From Lachnospiraceae bacterium UBA3863 (lineage in GTDB: Bacteria > Bacillota > Clostridia > Lachnospirales > Lachnospiraceae), in contig DGGX01000050.1 in the NCBI GenBank assembly GCA_002392385.1, positions 1 through 6,413 of the forward strand: a stretch of DNA of 6,413 nucleotides, in the 5' to 3' direction. Each line of letters opens with the position of its first letter. Position 1 is the stretch's first letter. The notes under the pieces were generated by a model. The model was not told where the DNA came from, made no database searches, and saw only the letters and a program-made list of their open reading frames with translations. The position numbers and the translations under genes are program-made. This document shows, in pieces, positions 1-5,329 of the stretch.

Positions 1-804
1 GATGCAGTTGGGGATCAGGTGCTTGCGGATGATCCAGCTGCCCTTCGCGCCGGCCGCCTGCGCCGCCAGCACGTACTCCTGTTCGCGCAGGGACAGGATC
101 TGTCCGCGGACCAGTCTCGACATGGAGACCCAGTACAGCAGCGCGAAAATAATGAACAGCGAGATGATGTTGGAGCCGATCTTGGCCAGCGGCGTGCCGT
201 CGATGGCCGGTCCCAGCGTGACCTTCATGACCGACGCCAGCAGGATGACCATCAGCATGTCGGGAAGCGAATAGATGATATCGACGATCCGCATGATGAT
301 GATATCGACCCTGCCGCCGCAGTAGCCGGAGACCGATCCGACCAGCAGGCCGATCACCAGCACGATGATACTCGCGAAGAAACCGACGGCCAGCGAGATC
401 CTGGTCCCGTAGATCACGCGGATGAAGTAGTCACGGCCGCTCGAGTCCGTGCCGAACACGTGCGGGAAGACCGACTCGCCCGCCTCGATGCGCGCCTTCT
501 CCGTCGACGAATATTCGAAGGGCCGCAGGTTGTTGAAGGAGGCGTCCACCGGCTTGCCGGGCTGCATGCCGAGCATCGACTCATACTTGTAAGGCCAGAA
601 CATCGGCACGAAGATCGCCGACAGAGTGATGAGCAGGATGATGAAGAAGCTGACCATCGCGACCTTGTTCTTCGACAGCCGCTTCAGGCCGTCGCGGAAG
701 AAGGTCGTGGACGGGCGCATCTGCACCATATATTCCTTTTCTTCCTCCGTGGCCGGGAGAAAATCCTCCACGTTCACGTGCATGCTGAGTTTGCTGATAT
801 CCAT
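1..804 (-). CDS. oppC: Peptide ABC transporter permease, OppC/DppC type (partial, runs off left edge)
   Basis: Second membrane subunit of an oligopeptide/dipeptide ABC importer; it pairs with OppB in the cytoplasmic membrane. The 268 codons visible start at the ATG at 804. An AAAGGA ribosome site (811-816) lies 6 bases upstream and decides this start over an in-frame ATG at 849, which has no such site. An N-terminal cytoplasmic stretch (about 1-45) precedes a first membrane helix (about 48-70). Then come the family signature GTDSSGRDYF (about 118-127), helices at about 136-158, 175-192 and 209-227, and the EAA loop at about 241-266 (EYVLAAQAAGAKG then HLIPN), which contacts the ATPase subunits. 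Roughly the last 40-50 residues lie outside the window. It follows oppB by 116 bases and is presumably co-transcribed. OppC versus DppC, and so peptide length preference, cannot be decided from the permease alone. Confidence 0.93.
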   Translation of the reverse strand, partial: MDISKLSMHVNVEDFLPATEEEKEYMVQMRPSTTFFRDGLKRLSKNKVAMVSFFIILLITLSAIFVPMFWPYKYESMLGMQPGKPVDASFNNLRPFEYSSTEKARIEAGESVFPHVFGTDSSGRDYFIRVIYGTRISLAVGFFASIIVLVIGLLVGSVSGYCGGRVDIIIMRIVDIIYSLPDMLMVILLASVMKVTLGPAIDGTPLAKIGSNIISLFIIFALLYWVSMSRLVRGQILSLREQEYVLAAQAAGAKGSWIIRKHLIPNCI

Positions 805-920
805 GATGATTCCTTTCCGGGGTGTGGCTTTTGTGCGCTGATCGTTCATATCATCAGCACCACATCTCAGAGCGCGCCGCGTTCTGAGATCGTGGGCGGA
901 CAGAGTCGCTTCGCGCCTTG
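805..920 (-). other. oppB-oppC spacer with two small dyads
   Basis: This 116-base spacer holds no gene. It contains two inverted repeats: ATCTCAGA / TCTGAGAT (864-871 and 883-890, 11-base loop) and GCTGAT / ATCAGC (837-842 and 853-858, 10-base loop). Neither is followed by a U-run on the oppBC mRNA strand, so neither is a normal terminator. They could be mRNA processing or stability elements between the two permease genes. Confidence 0.4.
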
Positions 921-1847
921 TCACTCAAGGTTAATACGAGGATCCACGACCTTGTACATGATGTCGCTGATGAGGTTCATGACGACGATGAAGGTCGCGA
1001 GGACGATCGTCGTGCCCATGATCAGCGGGTAGTCACGGCCGGTGATGCTGCTCACGAAGGCGCGGCCGATGCCGGGCACCGCGAAGATCTGCTCGACGAC
1101 CAGCGAGCCGGTCGTGATGTAGGCCAGCTGCGGTCCGAGGTAGGTGATGACCGGGATGAGGGCGTTCTTCAGCGCGTGGCGGAAGATCATCGCCGTGCGG
1201 GAGACGCCTTTGGCCTTGGCGGTCCGGATGTAGTCCTGTCCGAGCACGTCGAGCATCGAGGACCTTGTCAGCCTCGTGATGTAGGACATCGGATAGAGCA
1301 TCAGCGTGATGACCGGCAGGACCAGGCCGGCAGGGGTCGATCCGTTGGCGGGGAACACGTGGGTCTTGACCGCGAACGCCACCAGCAGCAGGGAGCCCAT
1401 GATGAAGGAAGGCATGGAGACGAAGGCCGTCGTGATCACCATGATGATCCGGTCGAGCACCGTGTTCCTGCGCAGCGCCGCGAAGGAGCCGAGGATGATG
1501 CCCAGGACGGTCGCGCATGCCGCCGCGATCAGGCCGAGCTTGGCGCTGGTCTTGAGGCCGTCGCCGATGATGTCGATGACCATGCGTCCGCGCAGCTTCA
1601 GGGAAGGCCCGAACCGCAGCTGCACCACCTCGGTGAGGTAGGTGAAATACTGCTGCATCAGGGGCTTGTCCAGGCCGTATTTGGCCTCCATGGCCTTCTT
1701 GACCGCCTCGGTGACGGCCTTCTCACCCACGAAGGGGCCGCCGGGCACCGCGTGCATGATGAAGAAAGTCAGCGTGATGACGATCCAGATGGTAAAGATC
1801 GCCAGGATGATGCGCTTCAGGATGTACTTGATCGTTTTTGGATTCAT
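921..1847 (-). CDS. oppB: Peptide ABC transporter permease, OppB/DppB type
   Basis: First permease subunit of the oligopeptide/dipeptide ABC importer, 308 residues, the normal family length. Helix 1 (about 11-31) leads into the classic HAVPGGPF segment (32-39). More helices lie at about 102-122, 135-158, 173-190 and 279-299. The EAA loop (about 205-231, DYIRTAKAKGVS then HALKNALIP) is the docking site for OppD/OppF. The C-terminal signature VEQIFAVPGIGRAF (251-264) and the final DPRI are typical. The ATG at 1847 has GAGGG (1854-1858) 6 bases upstream. A 22-codon in-frame extension to 1913 is rejected because it would cover the terminator-like hairpin. The gene is first in its operon after a leader. 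No substrate-binding protein gene (oppA) precedes it, so oppA and the ATPases may lie beyond the left edge or elsewhere. Confidence 0.95.
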   Translation of the reverse strand: MNPKTIKYILKRIILAIFTIWIVITLTFFIMHAVPGGPFVGEKAVTEAVKKAMEAKYGLDKPLMQQYFTYLTEVVQLRFGPSLKLRGRMVIDIIGDGLKTSAKLGLIAAACATVLGIILGSFAALRRNTVLDRIIMVITTAFVSMPSFIMGSLLLVAFAVKTHVFPANGSTPAGLVLPVITLMLYPMSYITRLTRSSMLDVLGQDYIRTAKAKGVSRTAMIFRHALKNALIPVITYLGPQLAYITTGSLVVEQIFAVPGIGRAFVSSITGRDYPLIMGTTIVLATFIVVMNLISDIMYKVVDPRINLE

Positions 1848-2014
1848 ATCTTTCCCTCTGTTCCCGGACGTGTCATTCAACAAAAAAGTCCGCCGGTGCG
1901 GACTGCTTTTCATTCTGTGTCCCGTCCGTCTGGTTACTGCTGAGCCACGCGCGGGTCTCCGCGGACCCGGAACGCCGGCAGGCTGTCAGTGCACCGCTTT
2001 AATGCGTTAATGCT
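1848..2014 (-). promoter_or_regulatory. Untranslated leader of oppB, attenuator-like
   Basis: A leader of about 165 nt lies between the predicted start of transcription and oppB. Besides the terminator-like hairpin at 1882-1910 it holds an upstream hairpin with six-base arms CGGGTC (1952-1957) and GACCCG (1964-1969). The mRNA segment GTCCGC at 1966-1961 lies in that hairpin. It is also complementary to the GCGGAC in the 3' arm of the terminator, so the two structures can exclude each other. This is the geometry of an antiterminator/terminator switch. I cannot match the upstream part to a riboswitch class I know, and no T-box sequence (TGG-N-ACCGCG) is present. The switch is inferred. Confidence 0.4.
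1882..1910 (-). terminator. Terminator-shaped hairpin in the oppB leader (possible attenuator)
   Basis: Read on the minus strand, a perfect 7-base stem (AGTCCGC, loop ACCG, GCGGACT) is followed directly by a run of T (complement of 1882-1886). This is the standard intrinsic terminator form. The only minus-strand transcription able to reach it starts at the oppB promoter about 110 bases upstream, so it would cut oppB mRNA short. On the plus strand the stem is followed by GCTTTT, a weaker terminator. Confidence 0.65.
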
Positions 2015-2020
2015 TCATCC

Positions 2021-2049
2021 ATTTTATACGCTTTCAGTTGGAAAAACAA
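2021..2049 (-). promoter_or_regulatory. Candidate sigma-A-type promoter for oppBC
   Basis: On the minus strand TTGTTT (2049-2044) and TAAAAT (2026-2021) are separated by 17 bases, matching the -35/-10 consensus at 4 and 5 of 6 positions. Transcription would begin near 2014. It faces away from the kinase-like gene at 2143. Confidence 0.5.
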
Positions 2050-2060
2050 GTATTGTCTGT

Positions 2061-2072
2061 GTCCGCGCGGAC
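2061..2072. promoter_or_regulatory. Perfect 12-base palindrome, operator-like
   Basis: GTCCGCGCGGAC is its own reverse complement. It lies between the oppBC promoter and the divergent kinase-like gene, about a dozen bases behind the oppBC -35. Position and symmetry suit a repressor or activator site, but no regulator gene is in the window to support it. Confidence 0.3.
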
Positions 2073-2142
2073 GCCATATCCTTTTTCCTGCGCGTATGAT
2101 ATGATGAATTATCAGAACACAATGTGGGGGAGGGTCTATACG

Positions 2143-2493
2143 ATGAGCTTGCCGGTCATCACCATCAGCCGCGAATATGCCGCCGGAGGGCACGTGATCG
2201 CCGCCGCGCTCTCAGAGCAGCTGGGGATCCCTTTCTATGACAGGGATTTCGTCCGCCGGACGGCGGAGGACAGCGGCTATGCCGAAGAGGATATCGAGAG
2301 GGAAGGGGAGCGCATGAGCCCCGGAGGGCGGCTCCTGAATACTTTTCTCAGCGGGGCGGTCTCTTATAACAGCAGCTATGACGGGATCTACGAGGCCCAG
2401 AAGAAAGTGATCCTGTCGCTGGCAGCCTCCCCCTGCATCATCGTCGGCCGCTGCGCCGACGTCCTCATGGAGATCCTCCTGCCCTGCCGCTGA
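2143..2493 (+). pseudogene. Truncated cytidylate kinase-like protein
   Basis: The 116 residues match the N-terminal half of the cytidylate kinase-like family (AAA-type nucleoside monophosphate kinase fold). The opening ITISREYAAGGHVIA is the P-loop-like nucleotide-binding start (about 6-20), followed by LGIPFYDRDFVRRTAEDSG (about 27-45) and IIVGRCAD near residues 98-105. Family members are usually about 200 residues. Here the frame ends soon after GRCAD, so the parts that close over the nucleotides are missing. The ATG at 2143 has GGAGG (2129-2133) 9 bases upstream, and a possible extended -10 (TGATATGAT, 2097-2105) precedes it. Its stop lies 15 bases from the stop of convergent nudC. A shift of one frame after GTCCTC reads HGDPPALPLIAAPDLS, possibly a few residual residues. 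Probably a 3'-deleted remnant; a shortened working protein cannot be excluded. Confidence 0.7.
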
Positions 2494-2525
2494 TCGCGGC
2501 GCCGGATCTCAGCGGGGTTCCCCGC
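2487..2525. other. Overlapping dyads across the two convergent stop codons
   Basis: CCGCTGA (2487-2493) and TCAGCGG (2509-2515) are perfect inverted arms 15 bases apart, each carrying one of the facing stop codons. An overlapping hairpin GCGGGG-TT-CCCCGC lies at 2512-2525 inside the nudC end. There is no U-run on either strand, so any terminator function would be weak. Confidence 0.3.
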
Positions 2526-3402
2526 CCCGCCGGAAGACCTGCATCATCTCATTGGTAAGACTGAAATCGTCAGGCTGGCTGTCTACGTCCTCGCGGCGTA
2601 CCCAGACAGCCTCTTTCAATTCATGCTCGTCCAGCCGGATCGTCGGATCGCCGTCCACGTCGCAGAAGAATCCGACCAGCAGATCGTCCGCCGTCGCCCA
2701 GGGCTGGGACTTGTAATAGCGCAGGTTCTTCACGCGCAGGCCCACTTCTTCCATGACCTCCCGTGCGACCGTCTGCTCCGCCGTCTCCCCGATCTCGACG
2801 AAGCCCGCCACAAGCGCATGATAGGTGATCGTCCTCCCTGCATAGCGGGTGAGGACGATCTCGTCGCCGTTGGTCACCGCGACGATGACCGCCGGCTGGA
2901 TCCGGGGATAGATCCGCCGCCCGCAGGCCGTGCAGCAGACCGCCCGCTCGTCGTCCGCCGGCACCGTCGGGGCGCCGCAGGTCCCGCAGAAGCGGTTGTC
3001 CCGGTACCACCGGAAGAGATGGGCCGCCGTGTAGGCGGCAAAAGTCCTCTCCCGGGGTCCGGCGCCTTCCCTGCGCAGGTCGCGCAGCGAGCGATAGGTA
3101 TAGGAAGTTGCTTCAGAAGCTTCTCCAGAGGCCTCCTCCGCCCGCAAGTTCTCCCCGACAGCACTCTCCGCCTTCCCAACCGCCAGCCAGTGGGGACGAC
3201 CGTCCAGGGAGAAGAGATAGATATAGTCCTCAGCGTCTGTGTCCTGTTCCAGGACCGGGAGGGTCAGGCGGCCGTCCTTCATGCAGCAGAGGAAGGTCTC
3301 CCGCTCCCCTTCTTTAAAATAGTAGACCGGGTCACCGGCGGCAGGGCGCCATCCGGGCCGGTACTCATTGCGCAGTCTGTGCGGTGCAATATCCTGGATC
3401 AT
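2509..3402 (-). CDS. nudC: NAD(+)/NADH pyrophosphatase (Nudix hydrolase NudC)
   Basis: Cytoplasmic Nudix hydrolase of 297 residues that splits NAD(H) into NMN(H) and AMP; family members also remove NAD caps from RNA 5' ends. A variable N-terminal domain (about 1-120) is followed by a zinc ribbon with Cys139, Cys142, Cys157 and Cys160. The catalytic Nudix box spans about 200-222: G-x5-E206-x7-R214-E215-x2-E218-E219-x-G221, with all metal-binding glutamates present. The NudC-specific SQPW motif follows (232-235), but it continues ATADDLL instead of the WPFP form of Proteobacteria. The C-terminal domain ends GGEPR. The ATG at 3402 has AGGAG (3412-3416) 9 bases upstream. The gene is divergent from the reductase at 3489, with 86 bases between starts, and convergent with the truncated kinase. 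I see no convincing promoter of its own in the short AT-rich gap. Confidence 0.93.
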   Translation of the reverse strand: MIQDIAPHRLRNEYRPGWRPAAGDPVYYFKEGERETFLCCMKDGRLTLPVLEQDTDAEDYIYLFSLDGRPHWLAVGKAESAVGENLRAEEASGEASEATSYTYRSLRDLRREGAGPRERTFAAYTAAHLFRWYRDNRFCGTCGAPTVPADDERAVCCTACGRRIYPRIQPAVIVAVTNGDEIVLTRYAGRTITYHALVAGFVEIGETAEQTVAREVMEEVGLRVKNLRYYKSQPWATADDLLVGFFCDVDGDPTIRLDEHELKEAVWVRREDVDSQPDDFSLTNEMMQVFRRGGEPR

Positions 3403-3418
3403 ATGTGTCTGCTCCTGT

Positions 3419-3447
3419 TTGCTAACTCTTTGTATTTCTTATATACT
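3419..3447 (+). promoter_or_regulatory. Candidate promoter of the aldo/keto reductase
   Basis: TTGCTA (3419-3424) and TATACT (3442-3447) are spaced by 17 bases in the AT-rich gap between nudC and the reductase. Transcription would start near 3454, giving a leader of about 35 nt. The -35 overlaps the upstream region of nudC, so the two genes may influence each other. Confidence 0.45.
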
Positions 3448-3488
3448 GAAAATAACTTATAGAAATTTACTCTCAGAAAGGACCATCC

Positions 3489-4514
3489 ATGAGACAGATC
3501 ACCCTCGGACGTACCGGCATAACGACACCGCAGAATGCTTTTGGCGCTCTGCCGATTCAGCGTGTATCCATGGAGGAGGCCGTCCGTCTCCTGCATCGTG
3601 CCTATGAAGGCGGGATGACCTTCTATGACACGGCGCGCGGCTACACTGACAGTGAGGTGAAGGTCGGCGCTGCCTTCGACGGCATGCGGGACAAGGTCTT
3701 CATCTCCACCAAGACCCACTGCTCGACTCCTGAGGTCTTCAAGCGGGATCTGGAGACGTCCCTGAAGAATCTCCGCACGGATTATATCGACATCTATCAG
3801 CTGCACATGGTTCCCCAGTGCTACCGGCCGGGTGACGGCACCGGTCTGTACGAATGTCTGGAGGACGCCAAAAGGCAGGGCATGATCCGGCACATCGGTA
3901 TCACCACTCATCGCCTGCCCGTGGCCATGGAGATCGTGGAGAGCGGTCTCTATGAGACGCTGCAGTTCCCCTTCAGCTATCTCAGCGCCGACAAGGACAT
4001 CGCGCTGGTCAAGGCCTGTAAGGAGGCCAACATCGGTTTCCTGGGCATGAAGGGGCTCTCCGGCGGTCTCATCACCCGTTCGGATGCCGCCATGGCTTTC
4101 CTGGAGGACTACGACAATGTCCTGCCTCTCTGGGGGATCCAGAAGATGTCCGAGCTGGAGGAATGGCTCTCCTACATGGACGAGACGCCCGTGATGACGG
4201 AGGAGCGCCGGGCCTTCATCGAGAAGGAGCGCCAGGAGCTGAGCGGCGATTTCTGCCGCGGCTGCGGCTATTGCATGCCCTGTCCCCAGGGCATTGAGAT
4301 CTTCAATGCCGCCCGTATGACCCTCTTCCTCAAGCGCGCCCCCGTCGGGCCCAACATCACACCGGCCAAACAGGCCATGATGGAGAAGATCGACTCCTGC
4401 ATCAACTGCCGCAAGTGTGCCAGCCACTGTCCTTATGAGCTGGACACGCCGGCCCTGCTGAAGAAGAATCTGGCCTTCTACCGCCGTTTCCTGGCAGGAG
4501 AGGTCACGACCTGA
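3489..4514 (+). CDS. Aldo/keto reductase with C-terminal 4Fe-4S ferredoxin domain
   Basis: Cytoplasmic oxidoreductase of 341 residues, full length for this subfamily; the substrate is unknown. The aldo/keto reductase barrel (about 1-250) keeps the complete catalytic tetrad: Asp47 (FYDTA), Tyr52 (GYTDSE), Lys75 (STKTH) and His106 (YQLHM). The C-terminal part holds two cysteine clusters that should bind 4Fe-4S centres: Cys256, 259, 262, 265 followed by Pro, and Cys304, 307, 310, 314 followed by Pro. Electrons could thus pass between ferredoxin-like carriers and a barrel-bound nicotinamide, common in anaerobes; whether this protein uses NAD(P)H is not visible. ATG at 3489 with AAAGGA (3477-3482) 6 bases upstream. 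It appears to be a single-gene unit with its own promoter and terminator. Its last codons and stop are duplicated downstream. Confidence 0.93.
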   Translation: MRQITLGRTGITTPQNAFGALPIQRVSMEEAVRLLHRAYEGGMTFYDTARGYTDSEVKVGAAFDGMRDKVFISTKTHCSTPEVFKRDLETSLKNLRTDYIDIYQLHMVPQCYRPGDGTGLYECLEDAKRQGMIRHIGITTHRLPVAMEIVESGLYETLQFPFSYLSADKDIALVKACKEANIGFLGMKGLSGGLITRSDAAMAFLEDYDNVLPLWGIQKMSELEEWLSYMDETPVMTEERRAFIEKERQELSGDFCRGCGYCMPCPQGIEIFNAARMTLFLKRAPVGPNITPAKQAMMEKIDSCINCRKCASHCPYELDTPALLKKNLAFYRRFLAGEVTT

Positions 4515-4566
4515 TCCCCCCACATTGCTCTGTTTTCCTGGCGGAGGAGGTCACGACCTGATCCCC
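4487..4566 (+). repeat. Direct repeat spanning the reductase stop codon (two 33-base copies)
   Basis: Copies at 4487-4519 and 4534-4566 match at 30 of 33 positions; the three differences are clustered at 4496, 4498 and 4499. The core AGGTCACGACCTGATCCCC is identical in both. The first copy encodes the last residues of the reductase (EVTT) and its TGA; the second lies in the 3' untranslated region, 47 bases on and out of frame. The core includes a dyad AGGTC-AC-GACCT. Confidence 0.8.
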
Positions 4567-4593
4567 GCTCCACACTTTGACCCGAAGACCGCA

Positions 4594-4634
4594 GGGGCTG
4601 CCGCATTATGGATCGCAATGCGGCAGCTCCTTTT
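4594..4634 (+). terminator. Strong intrinsic terminator of the aldo/keto reductase
   Basis: A 14-base stem (4594-4607 with 4617-4630), perfect except for one G-U pair, closes a 9-base loop and is followed by TTTT (4631-4634). It ends 5 bases before the ybaK stop codon. On the minus strand the stem has no T-run behind it, so it mainly serves plus-strand transcripts. Confidence 0.85.
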
Positions 4635-4639
4635 CATCC

Positions 4640-5101
4640 TTATTTACAGACGTCCACCCAGCCTCTGGCGCCGGCGCAGGTCTCCAGCTCCGCCGGTGTC
4701 AGGCGCACGGCGCTGTGGTCATTGCCCGCCGCGGGATAGATGACCTCGTGCTGTTTCAGGCTCTCGTCGAGCCAGATCTCCACATCGCCGGAAACGCCGA
4801 AGGGGCAGACGCCGCCCGGGGCGTGGCCGGTCTTCTCTTCCACCAGTTCGGCGGGGATCATGCGCGCCTTTTTGTGAAAACGGTCCTTGAACTTGCGGTT
4901 GTCCACCCGGGCGTCTCCCTCGGCGATGATCAGTACGGCCTGGTCTCCCACGAGAAAAGACAGGGTCTTGGCGATCTGGCCGGTCTTGACGCCCAGGGCC
5001 TCGGCCGCCAGCTCCACTGTCGCCGTGGACACCTCCGGCTCGATCAGCCGGTCCAGATAACCGACCTGTTTCAGGTACTCTTTGGCTCTCTCCAGAGACA
5101 T
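4640..5101 (-). CDS. ybaK: YbaK/EbsC-family aminoacyl-tRNA deacylase
   Basis: Small cytoplasmic editing enzyme (153 residues, normal length) of the family related to the ProRS insertion domain. Members hydrolyse mischarged tRNA such as Cys-tRNA(Pro) or Ala-tRNA(Pro); which one cannot be told here. Family features visible: the conserved lysine in IAKTLSF (Lys45), GDARVDNRKF (about 62-71), the loop TGHAPGGVCPFG (91-102) and YPAAGNDHSAVRLTP (122-136). The ATG at 5101 is preferred because GGAG (5108-5111) lies 6 bases upstream; an ATG four codons earlier (5113) has no ribosome site. It is the last of three minus-strand genes in a probable operon, 96 bases after the small peptide gene, with a strong hairpin in that gap. 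Confidence 0.9.
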   Translation of the reverse strand: MSLERAKEYLKQVGYLDRLIEPEVSTATVELAAEALGVKTGQIAKTLSFLVGDQAVLIIAEGDARVDNRKFKDRFHKKARMIPAELVEEKTGHAPGGVCPFGVSGDVEIWLDESLKQHEVIYPAAGNDHSAVRLTPAELETCAGARGWVDVCK

Positions 5102-5121
5102 GCTTCGCTCCATAATAGATG

Positions 5122-5144
5122 GCCGGGCTGCGAGGCAGCCCGGC
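5122..5144 (-). other. 10-base-pair hairpin in front of ybaK
   Basis: Perfect arms of 10 bases (GCCGGGCTGC at 5122-5131, its complement at 5135-5144) close a 3-base loop. It ends about 10 bases before the ybaK ribosome site and lacks a U-run on either strand, so it is a poor intrinsic terminator. It may mark the end of the small peptide transcript or protect the ybaK mRNA. Confidence 0.55.
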
Positions 5145-5150
5145 TGACTG
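5136..5150 (-). repeat. Outlying copy of the CAGTC-N5-GACTG element
   Basis: CAGCCCGGCTGACTG differs at one base from the first element of the cluster at 5330-5424 (5334-5348). It overlaps the right arm of the hairpin at 5122-5144, so it would compete with that structure. Confidence 0.45.
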
Positions 5151-5197
5151 TTTCGTGGTACTCTATGCTCTGTTCAGTGACATCGGCTCCGGCTGTC

Positions 5198-5290
5198 TCA
5201 GTCGAAGAACTCCGAGGGCAGGCTCGCCGTCGTGATGGCGATGCCGGCGATGCAGATGACAGAGATAATCAATACGATCATTTTCTTCAC
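5198..5290 (-). CDS. Small hydrophobic peptide, 30 residues, function unknown
   Basis: A GTG start at 5290 is preceded by AAAGGAG (5300-5306) at 9 bases, among the best ribosome sites in the window. It reads MKKMIVLIIS at the start, stays hydrophobic to about residue 22, and ends LPSEFFD before TGA. The form is two lysines, one membrane-length helix and a short acidic tail. That fits a single-span membrane micropeptide or a signal-peptide-like secreted peptide. An ATG at codon 4 is too far from the ribosome site (18 bases). It sits between the FakA-like domain gene (100 bases upstream) and ybaK (96 bases downstream) on the same strand. I recognise no family. Support is the ribosome site, amphiphilic design and operon position; homologues would be needed to be sure. 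Confidence 0.6.
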   Translation of the reverse strand: MKKMIVLIISVICIAGIAITTASLPSEFFD

Positions 5291-5329
5291 GGGGGTCCTC
5301 TCCTTTCCCGGTCAATTCCGGATATCTAT

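Noticed and set aside
1848..1913. Longer oppB start at 1913
   Set aside because: It lacks a good ribosome site, adds 22 residues not typical of the family, and would place the terminator hairpin inside coding sequence.
19..1943. Two long plus-strand open frames of over 330 codons opposite oppC and oppB
   Set aside because: They are rich in His, Asp, Arg and Gln, typical of antisense frames of GC-rich genes, and lie exactly opposite well-recognised permeases.
1848..2014. T-box riboswitch in the oppB leader
   Set aside because: The conserved TGG-N-ACCGCG antiterminator sequence is missing and the leader is too short.
1999..2022. Seven-residue leader peptide (MDEALTH) in front of oppB
   Set aside because: Its ATG overlaps the predicted -10 element, so it would not be in the transcript, and it has no ribosome site.
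2501..2513. 13-base sequence GCCGGATCTCAGC also present at 5348-5360
   Set aside because: One exact 13-mer pair is about what chance gives in a window this size, so it is not counted as a dispersed repeat.
2623..3462. Long plus-strand frame opposite nudC
   Set aside because: Antisense shadow of a protein with intact zinc ribbon and Nudix box; no recognisable domain of its own.
3399..4523. 374-codon minus-strand frame opposite the aldo/keto reductase
   Set aside because: Composition is that of an antisense frame and the plus-strand protein has full catalytic and iron-sulphur motifs.
5198..5290. Peptide pheromone re-imported by the Opp transporter
   Set aside because: The peptide gene and oppBC are 3 kb apart with unrelated genes between; nothing links them beyond both being in the window.
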